Below are positions 38,600 to 47,496 of a stretch of DNA of 64,000 nucleotides, piece after piece. The stretch covers positions 4,154,001 through 4,218,000 of the forward strand of contig NZ_CP033918.1 of assembly GCF_003815675.1 (NCBI RefSeq), given 5' to 3'. A program made the position numbers and the translations under genes. Within the stretch, counting starts at the first letter, position 1; each line of letters begins with the position of its first letter. The notes beneath the pieces were generated by a model. It ran no database searches. It saw only the letters and a program-made list of their open reading frames with translations, and had not been told where the DNA came from. This DNA comes from Chryseobacterium sp. G0186. GTDB lineage: Bacteria; Bacteroidota; Bacteroidia; Flavobacteriales; Weeksellaceae.

Positions 38600-40981
38600 A
38601 TGCGATGGTCGAAACCATTTTTGATTTTCTTATTTTCTCTGATAAGTGTAACCAAAATAAATGCACAGGATCTGCAAAGCGGGATAGCAGGTAGGGTCAA
38701 TATGGTGGATGGGCAGCCATTGAGGGCAATATCGGTCTCCCTATTGGAGGCTAACCGCCAGACATTGACTGATGATGAGGGAAACTATCGTTTTGTCAAC
38801 GTGAATGCAGGTACCTATACTGTAAAATTACAAATTTTAGGATCTAAGGAAATCCGTTTGCCGGTTGAAGTTAAAGCTGGCGAAATGACAACCCTGGATT
38901 ATCAACTGACAAAAGAAAATATACAGGCAATACAGGAAGTGGTGATCATGAAAAATACCAATAGATTCTCAAAGAAAGAGAGCGGATTTGTAGCAAGATT
39001 ACCCTTAAAAAATTTAGAAAATCCACAGGTGTATAATACTGTCACAAAGGAACTTTTTCAGGAGCAGGTAGCAGTGGATCTTGGAAGCATTTCTAAAAAT
39101 GTACCGGGTGCCGGTGTTCCTATGATTGCCAATCAGGGAAGAGTAACATTTCGTTCAAGAGGTTTCGAAACAGAACCTAATGCCCGAAATGGTGTAGCAG
39201 GAGCTGCATTTTCAGTGATAGATCCTGTAAATCTAGAACGTATTGAAGCGATAAAAGGACCGTCAGCTACTTTATTTGGTAAAAGTGTAGCAAGCAGTTA
39301 TGGTGGAGTATACAACCGTGTGACGAAAAAACCTTACAATGATTTTGGGGGCGAAATAGGATATGTCGGCGGAAGCTGGAGCTATAACCGATTAAAGGTA
39401 GATGTGAATACTCCTATTAATAAAGACAGAACAGCGCTTTTCCGTCTTAATGCTGCAGGAACTTTTGAAAAGAGTTTTCAGGACTTAGGATTTACCAATT
39501 CATTGGCTATTGCACCAAGCTTTTCCTATCAGATCAATGACCGTATGTCGCTTCTTTTGGATGTAGAATTTAATCAGGCAAAAGGAACCTCTGTAGTCCG
39601 TTTTAATCCTTATACAGGAAGTAACAAAACTCAGTCTATTGCAGATATGAAGTTTCCTTACTATAAAAATTTCCTAGGTGAGGATCTTGCCTATGAAACT
39701 CAGATGATGAATATCTTTGCCCAACTAAACTACAAAGTTTCTGAAAACTGGACTTCCCAGACGATTATGTCTCGTGCCAGATCAACAATTAATGGCTATA
39801 TTTCTGCGATTAACGGGAAAACAGATTCTACAGCAAGTGCTCAGGTGATGGTGGGAACCACATCATTTATAGCAACAAATATACAGCAGAACTTCATTGG
39901 AGATTTTCATATCGGACGTTTTAGAAACAGAATGGTGGTAGGATTAGACTATTATAACAACTCCAATCATTTTGACCGATATCATACCAATACAAAAGTG
40001 TTTAACTTCGTTCATCCCTCAGCGGACTTCAGGGTAAACCGTAATATTATTGATGGTCTTACAGCAACTTCTGCATTCAGAAAAGAGAATAATGGAGATA
40101 ATACTTATGCAGCATACGTATCCAACGTATTTAATGTAACCGATCAGCTTATGGTAATGGCTAGTTTGAGGGTAGACAGGTTTCAGTTTAAAGGAGTTTA
40201 CGATATCACAACAGGGGAGATAAAAGGAGGTTTAAGTAACAGCGGAACGCAGGCGGGGCCTTATGGGCAGACCGCACTTTCCCCAAAGTTGGGCCTTGTT
40301 TATGAAATCCTGAAGAACAAAGTTTCTGTGTTTGGAAATTATATGAATGGTTTTAATAATGTAAGTGGAGTAGACATTAATGGAAACTCATTTAGACCGG
40401 AATATGCCAATCAACTGGAATTTGGAGTAAAAGCTGATATCTTCAACCACAAACTTGTCGGAACATTGAGTTATTATAACATTCGTGTTGATAATATATT
40501 AAGAACCAACCCCGATGATATCAATTATTCTATACAGGATGGGACACAATTGAGTAAGGGAATAGAGGCTGAAATAACGGCTAATCCTTTTGATGGGTTG
40601 AATATTGTCGCAGGTTATGCTTATAATGATAGTAAGTTTACGAATGCAAACCCTTCCGTTAATGGTTTAAGACCTGCATTATCCGGTCCTGCCAATATGT
40701 TTAATTTTTGGGTAAGCTACCGAATTCCGCAAGGTAAATTAAAAGGTCTTGGAATAGGCGGAGGTGGAAATATGGGGTCTTCTTCCTATCAAACGAATAC
40801 CCAGACCGCTAAAGTGATCATACCATCTTATAAAATGTTTGATTTGGGTATTTTCTATGACCAGCCAAAATATAGAGTAGGACTGAAGTTTGATAATATT
40901 ACGAATGAAAAAGCATGGTCTGTAAGATTAACACCACAGGCACCATCCCGTTTCCTGGGAAGTGTTTCCCTGAAATTCTAA
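38600..40981 (+). CDS. TonB-dependent siderophore-type receptor
   Basis: 793 residues from ATG 38600, which gives a standard signal peptide (MRWSKPFLIFLFSLISVTKINAQ); an in-frame ATG at 38510 would add 30 charged residues before it. After the signal there is a CarboxypepD-regulatory-like domain (IAGRVNMVDGQPLRAISVSL...LTDDEGNYRF), the plug domain (RFRSRGFE-type motif TFRSRGFETEPNARNG, then IEAIKGPSATLFGKS), and a 22-stranded barrel ending in SVSLKF with a terminal Phe. The plug and barrel motifs match FhuA/FpvA-like ferric-siderophore receptors. The gene converges with the broken DUF4198-like gene. No TonB or regulator gene lies next to it. Confidence 0.9.
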   Translation: MRWSKPFLIFLFSLISVTKINAQDLQSGIAGRVNMVDGQPLRAISVSLLEANRQTLTDDEGNYRFVNVNAGTYTVKLQILGSKEIRLPVEVKAGEMTTLDYQLTKENIQAIQEVVIMKNTNRFSKKESGFVARLPLKNLENPQVYNTVTKELFQEQVAVDLGSISKNVPGAGVPMIANQGRVTFRSRGFETEPNARNGVAGAAFSVIDPVNLERIEAIKGPSATLFGKSVASSYGGVYNRVTKKPYNDFGGEIGYVGGSWSYNRLKVDVNTPINKDRTALFRLNAAGTFEKSFQDLGFTNSLAIAPSFSYQINDRMSLLLDVEFNQAKGTSVVRFNPYTGSNKTQSIADMKFPYYKNFLGEDLAYETQMMNIFAQLNYKVSENWTSQTIMSRARSTINGYISAINGKTDSTASAQVMVGTTSFIATNIQQNFIGDFHIGRFRNRMVVGLDYYNNSNHFDRYHTNTKVFNFVHPSADFRVNRNIIDGLTATSAFRKENNGDNTYAAYVSNVFNVTDQLMVMASLRVDRFQFKGVYDITTGEIKGGLSNSGTQAGPYGQTALSPKLGLVYEILKNKVSVFGNYMNGFNNVSGVDINGNSFRPEYANQLEFGVKADIFNHKLVGTLSYYNIRVDNILRTNPDDINYSIQDGTQLSKGIEAEITANPFDGLNIVAGYAYNDSKFTNANPSVNGLRPALSGPANMFNFWVSYRIPQGKLKGLGIGGGGNMGSSSYQTNTQTAKVIIPSYKMFDLGIFYDQPKYRVGLKFDNITNEKAWSVRLTPQAPSRFLGSVSLKF

Positions 40982-41010
40982 AAAATTGAATGTTGATAAT
41001 TGATAAAAAT

Positions 41011-41031
41011 AAAATCCCGGATTTTGTTTTT
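41011..41031 (+). terminator. Weak terminator candidate after the TonB receptor
   Basis: Short hairpin AAAATC-CCG-GATTTT followed by GTTTTTG, 30 bp after the receptor stop. The stem is only 6 bp and AT-rich. Confidence 0.35.
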
Positions 41032-41071
41032 GATAAAGTAAGGAAGTTTATACTTTTTATCCTTTGGATAT

Positions 41072-41807
41072 TTAATTAATCCAAAGGCAATAATTATTAC
41101 GGTATCTTATTTTTGAATAAGTGATTCCCTGAAATGTTCCCGAAGTATTATCCTGCCAATCCTGTCGGATCACATAGAGTCCCGGTATAGTAGGTTTAAA
41201 AACAGCTTTGTGATCCTCATCTACCGAAATGTTCTTTTCCCAGTTTTCAGGATTGAATAATTCGGAGCATGGTACCTTTTGAAACAGGTTTCATATGACG
41301 GTAAGGAAAAATGGTATAAATCCCGTTTTTATTCTGAAGACTGATATCCATAAACTGAAGTGGAGCGATATTGTCTGATGGTACTCCAACATGATAGACT
41401 CCACACATAAAATCAATAGGACGAACGTTGTCCTGTGGATTTTGAGAACGTACCAAAACAGGCTGCAGGTCATTCATTCCTAAAATCCTGTACGTTCCAT
41501 CCTGATCCGGAGTAAAGCTGCCTTCCCAATGATCTCCGTTAGGTTGCAATTCAATCTTTGATTTTTCTCCCTTAGCATTGAAAAGAAAGAAATTGAAATC
41601 CCTGATCCTTTGAAATTCAGGACCTATGGTGCGGTGTCGCTCGCTGAGGTCATCAATAAAACCATAACATACCTGAATTGTAACCTGTTCTTTTACTTTT
41701 CCTGATCCATGAATTTCCATCCAGTACGCACTTGCTTTGGTAAGTTGTGGAAAGAGAAAAACAGCAAAAAATAACAGCAGGGAAATTACCGTTCGTATGG
41801 TACGCAT
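41072..41807 (-). pseudogene. DUF4198-like periplasmic protein, frameshifted
   Basis: The 5' part (41807 down to about 41275) encodes a signal peptide (MRTIRTVISLLLFFAVFLFPQLTKASA) and beta-domain with YWMEIHGSGKVKEQVTIQVCYG, as in DUF4198 (NikM-like) proteins. The frame then ends after a short tail at 41247. The other frame continues without stop from about 41283 to a TAA at 41074-41072 and encodes ELFNPENWEKN and KPTIPGLYVIRQDWQDN, the family's normal C-terminus. The total length, 736 bp, is 1 more than a multiple of 3. The simplest cause is one extra A in the AAAA run at about 41277-41280. It is a real frameshift or a homopolymer error. Intact length would be 244 residues, normal for the family. 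Confidence 0.75.
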
Positions 41808-41881
41808 TTTAATTGTATTATATTGATGTTGCTAATTTAGCGAAAAAGCATGTATTCATTCATTGATATGGTTTTAAAATC

Positions 41882-41910
41882 AAAAACTGCGATATTAAAA
41901 AATACCGCAG
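41882..41910 (-). terminator. Terminator of the gene ending at 41950
   Basis: Stem 41887-41896 with 41901-41910 (CTGCGATATT and AATACCGCAG, one mismatch), AAAA loop, and a T-run on the minus strand at 41886-41882. Confidence 0.7.
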
Positions 41911-41949
41911 CAGACTTGATTGTATTAACAGATTTTTATCGATTTGTTC

Positions 41950-42363
41950 TTATACCCCTGTTTTGCACATAGCATCCCAGGTAGTCCAAAAATGGGCGTT
42001 AATGGCACCAATAGGAGGATTTATACTATCTGCAACAATTCCTACCATAGAGGCACAGTTAGAATTACAGCCTATTTCATTGTGGCTTCCTGCCTGAGGA
42101 GGAATTTGTCTCCATGTACCGGTAGAACCGCTCAATAATTCTACTTTAATCTCAAAGATCCCTGAAAGATTAGGAGTCTGAATTTGCTTCGTTGGATTAT
42201 CACTTGAAATAGAATCACTCCAATTTCCCTGTGAAAATGTTACACGCCATTTGGTGATCATTTTGGCCGTATCATTTTGAGGTGAAAGATAAACCCAGAA
42301 CTGTGAGCCCCCTCCCAGTTGCAACTGACCGGTTGAGTTGGCATTTACACTTGTTGATGTCAT
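41950..42363 (-). CDS. Orphan small beta-rich protein, unknown function
   Basis: 137 residues without signal peptide. It is rich in Ser, Thr, Gly and Trp, beginning MTSTSVNANSTGQLQLGGGS and containing FWVYLSP, KWRVTFSQGNW and a Cys-rich piece GCNSNCASM. Sequence style is that of a single beta-sandwich domain. I do not recognise a family. It is monocistronic with a terminator at 41882-41910. A Bacteroidota signal may be missing or the protein may be cytosolic. Confidence 0.55.
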   Translation of the reverse strand: MTSTSVNANSTGQLQLGGGSQFWVYLSPQNDTAKMITKWRVTFSQGNWSDSISSDNPTKQIQTPNLSGIFEIKVELLSGSTGTWRQIPPQAGSHNEIGCNSNCASMVGIVADSINPPIGAINAHFWTTWDAMCKTGV

Positions 42364-42533
42364 ATTAAATTAGTTTTGTAATTATTTTGTATTCCAAAGT
42401 AACAAAGAACAAAACAGATGCGGTATAGTATAAATAACCAATTATAGATTCAGGTATAAATACTTAAAGGAAATATGGAAGTTGATTTTTAGAAAAAATG
42501 ATACGAAATAAAAGCATCAATTATAGGAAATAA

Positions 42534-42560
42534 AAAAAGCGCTGTAAATCAGCGCTTTTT
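42534..42560. terminator. Terminator next to tRNA-Ser (bidirectional)
   Basis: Perfect 11-bp stem AAAAAGCGCTG (42534-42544) with 42550-42560, 5-nt loop. On the minus strand it gives a T-run and lies 5 bp after the tRNA 3' end. Confidence 0.9.
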
Positions 42561-42565
42561 ATTTG

Positions 42566-42652
42566 CAGAGAGGAAGGGATTCGAACCCTCGATACAGTTA
42601 CCCGTATACTACCTTTCCAGGGTAGCTCCTTCAACCACTCGGACACCTCTCT
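42566..42652 (-). tRNA. tRNA-Ser, anticodon GGA
   Basis: Read on the minus strand the 87-nt RNA has a 7-bp acceptor stem AGAGAGG/CCTCTCT, U8, a D arm, an anticodon stem CTACC/GGTAG with loop CTGGAAA (anticodon GGA, UCC and UCU codons), a long variable arm as in class II Ser tRNAs, a T arm with GGTTCGAATCC and discriminator G. The following CA of the CCA end is not encoded. Confidence 0.95.
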
Positions 42653-42697
42653 TTTTGAGATTGCAAAAATAGGATATTTTATTTAAATACCAAATTT

Positions 42698-43726
42698 TTA
42701 TTGCATTTTTTCATCAGTAATTTCTCCGCAAAGGCTCTTGGTGAAGTTATCTGCGAAACTTCCGGAGTAATTTGGATTGTCTATTAAGTGCATTGCCTTG
42801 GTGATGGCAGTCTCTGCAGTCATATCCCTTCCACTGATTGCTCCTATTCTTGAGAAAATATTGCTGTTTTCATATTTTCCAAATGAAATACCTCCTGAAA
42901 TACACTGACTTACCACTACGATTTCCGTACCGTTATTTCTGATCTCCTGAAGCGTTTCCTGTGTTTTTGAACTGCTGAAGATCGTTCCTGAGCCAAAAAC
43001 CTGCAGAATCAGAACTTTCATTTTAGGAATTTCTCTGAAGTGACTCAGGTGCATTCCCGGAAAAATCCTCCAGAACAGAACATCCTCAGAAATATGTTCA
43101 TCCACATGGAATTCTATCTTCGGATCACAACGGAAGAGATTGTCTTTGAGAATATTTAAATGAACTCCTGATTGTCCTAAAATAGGATAATTGGGACTTG
43201 CATAGGCGTCAAAATACTCAGCAGAATATTTCAGAGTCCTGTTTCCTCTTAATAATTTATATTCAAAATAAATGGCAACTTCCTGAATAACGGCTTCATC
43301 ATTCTCATACAGACTTGCATAATAAAGACTCGTCAGAAGATTTTCCTTGGCATCCGTTCTCAGATCACCGATCGGAAGCTGTGAACCAGTCATGATCACC
43401 GGTTTTTTCAGGCCTTTTAACATGAAACTTAGGGCGGAGGCAGTATAAGACATCGTATCTGTTCCGTGAAGAATCAGAAACCCATCATAATCATTATAAT
43501 TCTTTTGAATATAATTGGCAATCACTCTCCATTCCTCAGGTCCCATATCCGAAGAGTCCAGTGGCTTTGCAAAGGGATGTACGAAAACTTCACATTCCAT
43601 GAGTTTCATTTCAGGCATCTTTTCAAAGATATTACCAAAATCAAAGGCACGGAGACTTCCGGTTTCATAATCTTTTTCCATACCGATGGTTCCTCCGGTA
43701 TAGATGAGCAGGACTTTTCGTTTCAT
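42698..43726 (-). CDS. ansA: Type I (cytoplasmic) L-asparaginase
   Basis: 342-residue enzyme hydrolysing Asn to Asp. The two catalytic Thr motifs are intact: YTGGTIGM near residue 10 and ILHGTDTM near 87, followed by TGSQLPIGDLRTDAKENL with the conserved Lys. There is no signal peptide, so it is the cytoplasmic type I enzyme. The start codon is 81 bp from the divergent trmH-like gene; the shared region has TAATTTTG on the minus strand (43780-43773) and a palindrome at 43745-43759. Confidence 0.93.
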   Translation of the reverse strand: MKRKVLLIYTGGTIGMEKDYETGSLRAFDFGNIFEKMPEMKLMECEVFVHPFAKPLDSSDMGPEEWRVIANYIQKNYNDYDGFLILHGTDTMSYTASALSFMLKGLKKPVIMTGSQLPIGDLRTDAKENLLTSLYYASLYENDEAVIQEVAIYFEYKLLRGNRTLKYSAEYFDAYASPNYPILGQSGVHLNILKDNLFRCDPKIEFHVDEHISEDVLFWRIFPGMHLSHFREIPKMKVLILQVFGSGTIFSSSKTQETLQEIRNNGTEIVVVSQCISGGISFGKYENSNIFSRIGAISGRDMTAETAITKAMHLIDNPNYSGSFADNFTKSLCGEITDEKMQ

Positions 43727-43744
43727 GTACTATTTTTAATTAAG

Positions 43745-43759
43745 AATTGGGCCCCAATT
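43745..43759. promoter_or_regulatory. Palindrome in the ansA/trmH-like divergent promoter region
   Basis: AATTGGGCCCCAATT, a perfect 7-bp inverted repeat with one central base. It lies between the ansA start and the -7 candidate TAATTTTG (43780-43773, minus strand), where a repressor could act. Confidence 0.4.
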
Positions 43760-43807
43760 AGGGTTCATAGCCCAAAATTACGTTAATTTGCAAAGATTTG
43801 AAAATGA

Positions 43808-44476
43808 ATGAAAGATTTAGCCCAAACTTTTGAATACCTACAACAATTTTTAACAGAAGAAAGACTGGCAAAAATTGAACATTTCTCCCGGGAAAGTTCT
43901 GATTTTGTGCTTCCTGTGATGGATGATGTGTACCAGTTCAGAAATGCTGCTGCCATCATAAGATCTGTGGAGGCCTGTGCTTTTCATAAAGTAGTGGCCA
44001 TGGAGGAGGAGAATGTTTTCAATCCCAATCTTACGGTTACCAAGGGTGCGGAAACATGGGTTGAAGTTGAGAAGATGCCTAAAAATATTGCTTCTCTTCA
44101 GAATATTAAGGACAGAGGATACAAAATTTTGGCGGTATCCCTTGAAAAGAATGCAGTAATGCTTCCGGACTATGAGATTACAGAGCCTATAGCCCTTGTT
44201 TTCGGGACTGAGCAGGCAGGCGTTTCAGAAGAGGTAATTGATTTTGCAGATGAGACCCTGGCAATCCCAATGTTTGGTTTTACAAGAAGCTATAATGTTT
44301 CTGTGGCGGCAGGAATCTGTATGTATGAACTGAAGCAGAAACTTCTTAAATCAAACATTGATTATAAGCTGAATGAACAAAAGCTTCTGGAAATGAAGAT
44401 CCGATGGGCAGTAAATTCCATCAGCAGCGGAAAGCAGATTTATGCAAAATATTTAGCCGAACAAAATATACTCTAG
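43808..44476 (+). CDS. TrmH-family tRNA/rRNA 2'-O-ribose methyltransferase
   Basis: 222-residue SPOUT methyltransferase with the trefoil-knot motifs: NAAAIIRSVEAC (motif 1, with the catalytic Arg), LVFGTEQAGVSEE (motif 2, SAM site) and IPMFGFTRSYNVSVAAGICMYEL (motif 3). N- and C-terminal helices flank the domain as in TrmH, which methylates G18 of tRNA. Substrate is likely tRNA G18, but rRNA targets are possible. Divergent to ansA and first of a run of four plus-strand genes. Confidence 0.88.
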   Translation: MKDLAQTFEYLQQFLTEERLAKIEHFSRESSDFVLPVMDDVYQFRNAAAIIRSVEACAFHKVVAMEEENVFNPNLTVTKGAETWVEVEKMPKNIASLQNIKDRGYKILAVSLEKNAVMLPDYEITEPIALVFGTEQAGVSEEVIDFADETLAIPMFGFTRSYNVSVAAGICMYELKQKLLKSNIDYKLNEQKLLEMKIRWAVNSISSGKQIYAKYLAEQNIL

Positions 44477-44480
44477 ACTT

Positions 44481-44912
44481 ATGAAAAAATACACCAAATA
44501 TTTATTCATTTTTTCTTTTATAATGTCTTTGATAAGCCTTGTCATGGGAGAAATAGGAAGAAAAGAAGTTTATCCTTTCGCAAGCTGGAAATTGTTTACA
44601 GTGCCTTGTGGAGGAGAAACCTTTGGGCAGAGATATAAGCTTTACGGGATTAAAAATGGTGATACATTGAGAATTCTAAATACTAATGTCGAGCATTATA
44701 CGGATAATGATATGGACGGTATCATCAATACCTATGGAGGGGAAATTGATCAGAATAATGATAAGAACTTGAATACGAAAAAGCTTCTTATTTTTGCTAA
44801 AGATGCCCTGCCTGAATTTCAGGGATATCTTTTATATAAAGAGGTATATAGACCCAAAGAAGTGGATGCAAAAAAGATGAATATTACTAAAACATTTATT
44901 ACCAAACTCTAA
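44481..44912 (+). CDS. Membrane-anchored protein of unknown function
   Basis: 143 residues, one N-terminal hydrophobic segment (KYLFIFSFIMSLISLVMG, 6-23) that could be a signal or anchor. The rest is polar with PFASWKLFTVPCGG and YKLYGIKNGDTLRIL; one beta-rich domain is likely. No family recognised. It is 4 bp after the methyltransferase stop and shares one base (TAATG at 44909-44913) with the next gene, so they are co-transcribed. Confidence 0.6.
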   Translation: MKKYTKYLFIFSFIMSLISLVMGEIGRKEVYPFASWKLFTVPCGGETFGQRYKLYGIKNGDTLRILNTNVEHYTDNDMDGIINTYGGEIDQNNDKNLNTKKLLIFAKDALPEFQGYLLYKEVYRPKEVDAKKMNITKTFITKL

Positions 44913-45751
44913 TGAAATACGCTCAGCTTACTGTATTCAATTACAAAATTGCTTACTATGCCATCAGAATATTTGGTTTATATTGGCTGGTTGCCCAGTA
45001 TGGAAGATTTGCTGAAGTATCAGGAAGGCCAAAGGAACTATACGAACCTGCCTTATGGATTCAGAGTCTGATATTCCCTGAGTATCCGAGTGCACCGGTA
45101 TTTTTGGGACTTTTGATTGCTTGTGGAATTTGTATTATCGCTTCATTGATTAAGCAGTCTTATATCCTTAATGTATTGATATTTTTACTGATAACGATTA
45201 TTAATCTTCCCATATCTGCCAATTTTGGAATCCGCCATACCAATCACCTTATTATACTTGGTTTTTTCCTGAGCATTTTTCTGCTTCCCAAGAATCTGGA
45301 TGAAAAAGATTATAAGCAGGTGCAGTATTTTTACCTTGGACTTCTGGTGACCTATAGTCTGGCAGGAATGAGTAAGTTTTTAGGAACCGCAAAAAATATT
45401 CTTAAGCATACAGATAAGCTACTGTGGATAGATAAGGATGCAGCAAAGATGAATACCTATGAAAATTATCTTATGGCGGACAGGGTGGTGCCGGAATGGA
45501 TAAAAGAGGTCTATACCTACGACAATTTTTGGGTGGTATTGACGATTTCAGGTATTGCTCTGCAGTTTCTTTGCTTTTTAGGGGCTTTCAACCGAAAACT
45601 GCTTACCTTTTTCATGCTGTTCATTATTGTATTTCATCTATACACTTACGAATTTGTTCTGGCTGGTGCCTTGGATTTAATTCCTTTTGTTATTGCAGCT
45701 TTTTTCCCTTATCATATTTTTAAAAGGGGTAACCTGTCATCAAGAGTATGA
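44912..45751 (+). CDS. Multipass membrane protein, unknown function (HTTM-like)
   Basis: 279 residues with about 6-7 hydrophobic segments and a conserved-looking core (IRHTNHLIILGFFLSIFLLPKN, YSLAGMSKFLG, and a C-terminal FHLYTYEF). The arrangement of charged residues between helices resembles HTTM or vitamin-K-dependent carboxylase-like membrane domains, but I cannot confirm it. Overlaps its upstream neighbour by 1 bp and its downstream lipoprotein gene by 4 bp. Confidence 0.6.
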   Translation: MKYAQLTVFNYKIAYYAIRIFGLYWLVAQYGRFAEVSGRPKELYEPALWIQSLIFPEYPSAPVFLGLLIACGICIIASLIKQSYILNVLIFLLITIINLPISANFGIRHTNHLIILGFFLSIFLLPKNLDEKDYKQVQYFYLGLLVTYSLAGMSKFLGTAKNILKHTDKLLWIDKDAAKMNTYENYLMADRVVPEWIKEVYTYDNFWVVLTISGIALQFLCFLGAFNRKLLTFFMLFIIVFHLYTYEFVLAGALDLIPFVIAAFFPYHIFKRGNLSSRV

Positions 45752-46389
45752 CCAGAGTTTTGCTCTTCCTTACAATAATCTTAGGCAGCTGTAGTAAAAA
45801 AACAACAGCTGAAAAAAGGAATGTAATTCGGGAAGACAGCATTGGCAAGCCTTTACAGATTGCAGAGAATGCAGACATTGTGGAGGTTCCGTGTTCAAAA
45901 ACCCTGGCAGGGAATGGATATGTTTATACGCTTGATGGCGTAAAGGAATCAGATGAGACGATTAATTTTAAATCCGTCAGCATTTTTGATAAAAAGAAAC
46001 TCCTGCAAAAAATTACGGTTGACTCCATTTCAGTTTTAAACGAAAGAGAAGTTTATTTCAATGTTAATCAAGATGTTAATTTTGATGGATTGAATGATAT
46101 TGAGCTTGTTAATCAGGCAGGAAATTATACTTCTTGCTCCAGCTTCTGGCTTTATAATAAAAAAGCAAAAAAATATGAGTACTATAAACCTTTAGATACC
46201 ATCATTAATCCTAAAATAGATGTTGTAAACAAAAAGATTCTTTCCAATTATCATGTTGGGCCCATAGATACTTACTTTAAAGTTTATGCCTGGGAAAAAG
46301 GAAAACTAATTCTTGAAAGTGTTCAAATTAATGATGAAGAGGGAGAAACCAATCAATACAGAAAAAATGGGAAGTGGATTACAGAGTAA
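45748..46389 (+). CDS. Lipoprotein of unknown function
   Basis: 213 residues with a short lipoprotein signal and Cys15 (LLFLTIILGSC). The mature part has a beta pattern and the segment NVNQDVNFDGLNDIELVNQAGNY, which resembles calcium-binding DxNxDGxxD loops or XAC2610-like repeats. It overlaps the membrane protein gene by 4 bp and converges with rsmE 19 bp away. Confidence 0.6.
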   Translation: MTRVLLFLTIILGSCSKKTTAEKRNVIREDSIGKPLQIAENADIVEVPCSKTLAGNGYVYTLDGVKESDETINFKSVSIFDKKKLLQKITVDSISVLNEREVYFNVNQDVNFDGLNDIELVNQAGNYTSCSSFWLYNKKAKKYEYYKPLDTIINPKIDVVNKKILSNYHVGPIDTYFKVYAWEKGKLILESVQINDEEGETNQYRKNGKWITE

Positions 46390-46408
46390 TGATTGGTAGT
46401 CTGTCAAT

Positions 46409-47104
46409 TTATATCATATTAAAATAATTCCAGGCTGCTACAAAAACTCCGGCAGTTTCAGTTCTCAGTCTTTGGTTACCGAGTGAAACGGCTTTTATTT
46501 TGTTCTCTGCCAGAAATGAAATTTCCTTTTCAGAAAAGTCACCTTCAGGACCAATTAAAAAAGTGATTTGCTTTAGCTTTGGAATATCTTTAAGTTCAAT
46601 TCTTTGCAGATTTTCGTGGCAGTGTGCTACAAAAGTATTTTCAGAATCAATATTTTTCAGAAAATCAGATAGCTTTATAACGTCATTAACGACAGGAAAA
46701 TGAAATCTTAAGCTCTGTTTAGATGCAGCAATAGCTTGCTTTCTGATTTTATCGATATTAATGTTCTTGCGTTCCGTTTTTTCAGTCACAATAATACTGA
46801 TTTCCGAAATGCCCATTTCTACAGCCTTTTCTACAAAAAACTCGATACGGTCAATATTTTTAGTTGGTGCAATCGCAATATGAAGACTAGGAGTAAAGCC
46901 CGGAGTGTTTTCCTTAATTTCAGCTACCTCAATGCCTGCTTTCTTCCCTTCAATAATCAATTTTCCTGAAGCCACAGCTCCATTTCCATCTGTTACATGA
47001 ATTTCCTCTCCATCTTTCATGCGAAGAACTTTCCCAATATGCTGTTGTTCCTCATCGTTGATGATAACTTTCTGATCTGCTATTTCTCCGTAAAATAATT
47101 TCAT
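46409..47104 (-). CDS. rsmE: 16S rRNA (uracil(1498)-N(3))-methyltransferase
   Basis: 231-residue SPOUT enzyme methylating U1498 of 16S rRNA. Visible motifs are EQQHIGKVLRMKDGEEIHVTDGNG in the N-terminal PUA-like domain, and ITFLIGPEGDFSEKEISFL and VSLGNQRLRTETAGVFV in the knot. Length is normal. Overlaps the upstream gene by 4 bp (ATGA). Confidence 0.93.
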   Translation of the reverse strand: MKLFYGEIADQKVIINDEEQQHIGKVLRMKDGEEIHVTDGNGAVASGKLIIEGKKAGIEVAEIKENTPGFTPSLHIAIAPTKNIDRIEFFVEKAVEMGISEISIIVTEKTERKNINIDKIRKQAIAASKQSLRFHFPVVNDVIKLSDFLKNIDSENTFVAHCHENLQRIELKDIPKLKQITFLIGPEGDFSEKEISFLAENKIKAVSLGNQRLRTETAGVFVAAWNYFNMI

Positions 47105-47496
47105 ATATCCTGAGTTAAGAACGCAACTCCTGTTTTTATGGTCGTATATATATCCGTATCACAGTCTCTGTAGCTGCATACAAATATTTCTTCTATCCAT
47201 TTATTGTTAATAAAAATCAGATTTAAGTATTCCTGTTTTCTTAGATTGTTTTTAATAGATAGGTAATCTCCTTCTTTCGGAGTGTAAGGAAAGCTAAAAA
47301 GATTTTCAGAATTTATTTTTTCTAAAATTTCCTCCTTTATATCCTGGATATATCCTTTTTCAGAACTTGATGGAAAATCATCTAAAGAATTTTCTACATC
47401 ATCATTTTTCCCTGTAATGGTTTCTAATACCCAATAATATTTTGAGTTCTTTTTAGAGTGGGTTCCCAGTACTTTTTCTTCTAAGAGTATTTTCAT
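47101..47496 (-). CDS. Unknown protein between tsaD and rsmE
   Basis: 131 residues without signal peptide or membrane segment, rich in Lys, Glu and Ser, with a conserved-looking C-terminal piece NLIFINNKWIEEIFVCSYRDCDTDIYTTIKTG. It overlaps tsaD by 4 bp on one side and rsmE by 4 bp on the other, so it is translationally coupled in a tRNA/rRNA-modification operon. I recognise no family. Confidence 0.6.
   Translation of the reverse strand: MKILLEEKVLGTHSKKNSKYYWVLETITGKNDDVENSLDDFPSSSEKGYIQDIKEEILEKINSENLFSFPYTPKEGDYLSIKNNLRKQEYLNLIFINNKWIEEIFVCSYRDCDTDIYTTIKTGVAFLTQDI

Noticed and set aside
38500..38600. Possible TPP riboswitch before the TonB receptor (GGCTGAGAAAT and GAAGCTGAT words)
   Set aside because: The 5' GGGGTGC arm and the GGATAATGCC part are missing, and the words do not form the needed stems.
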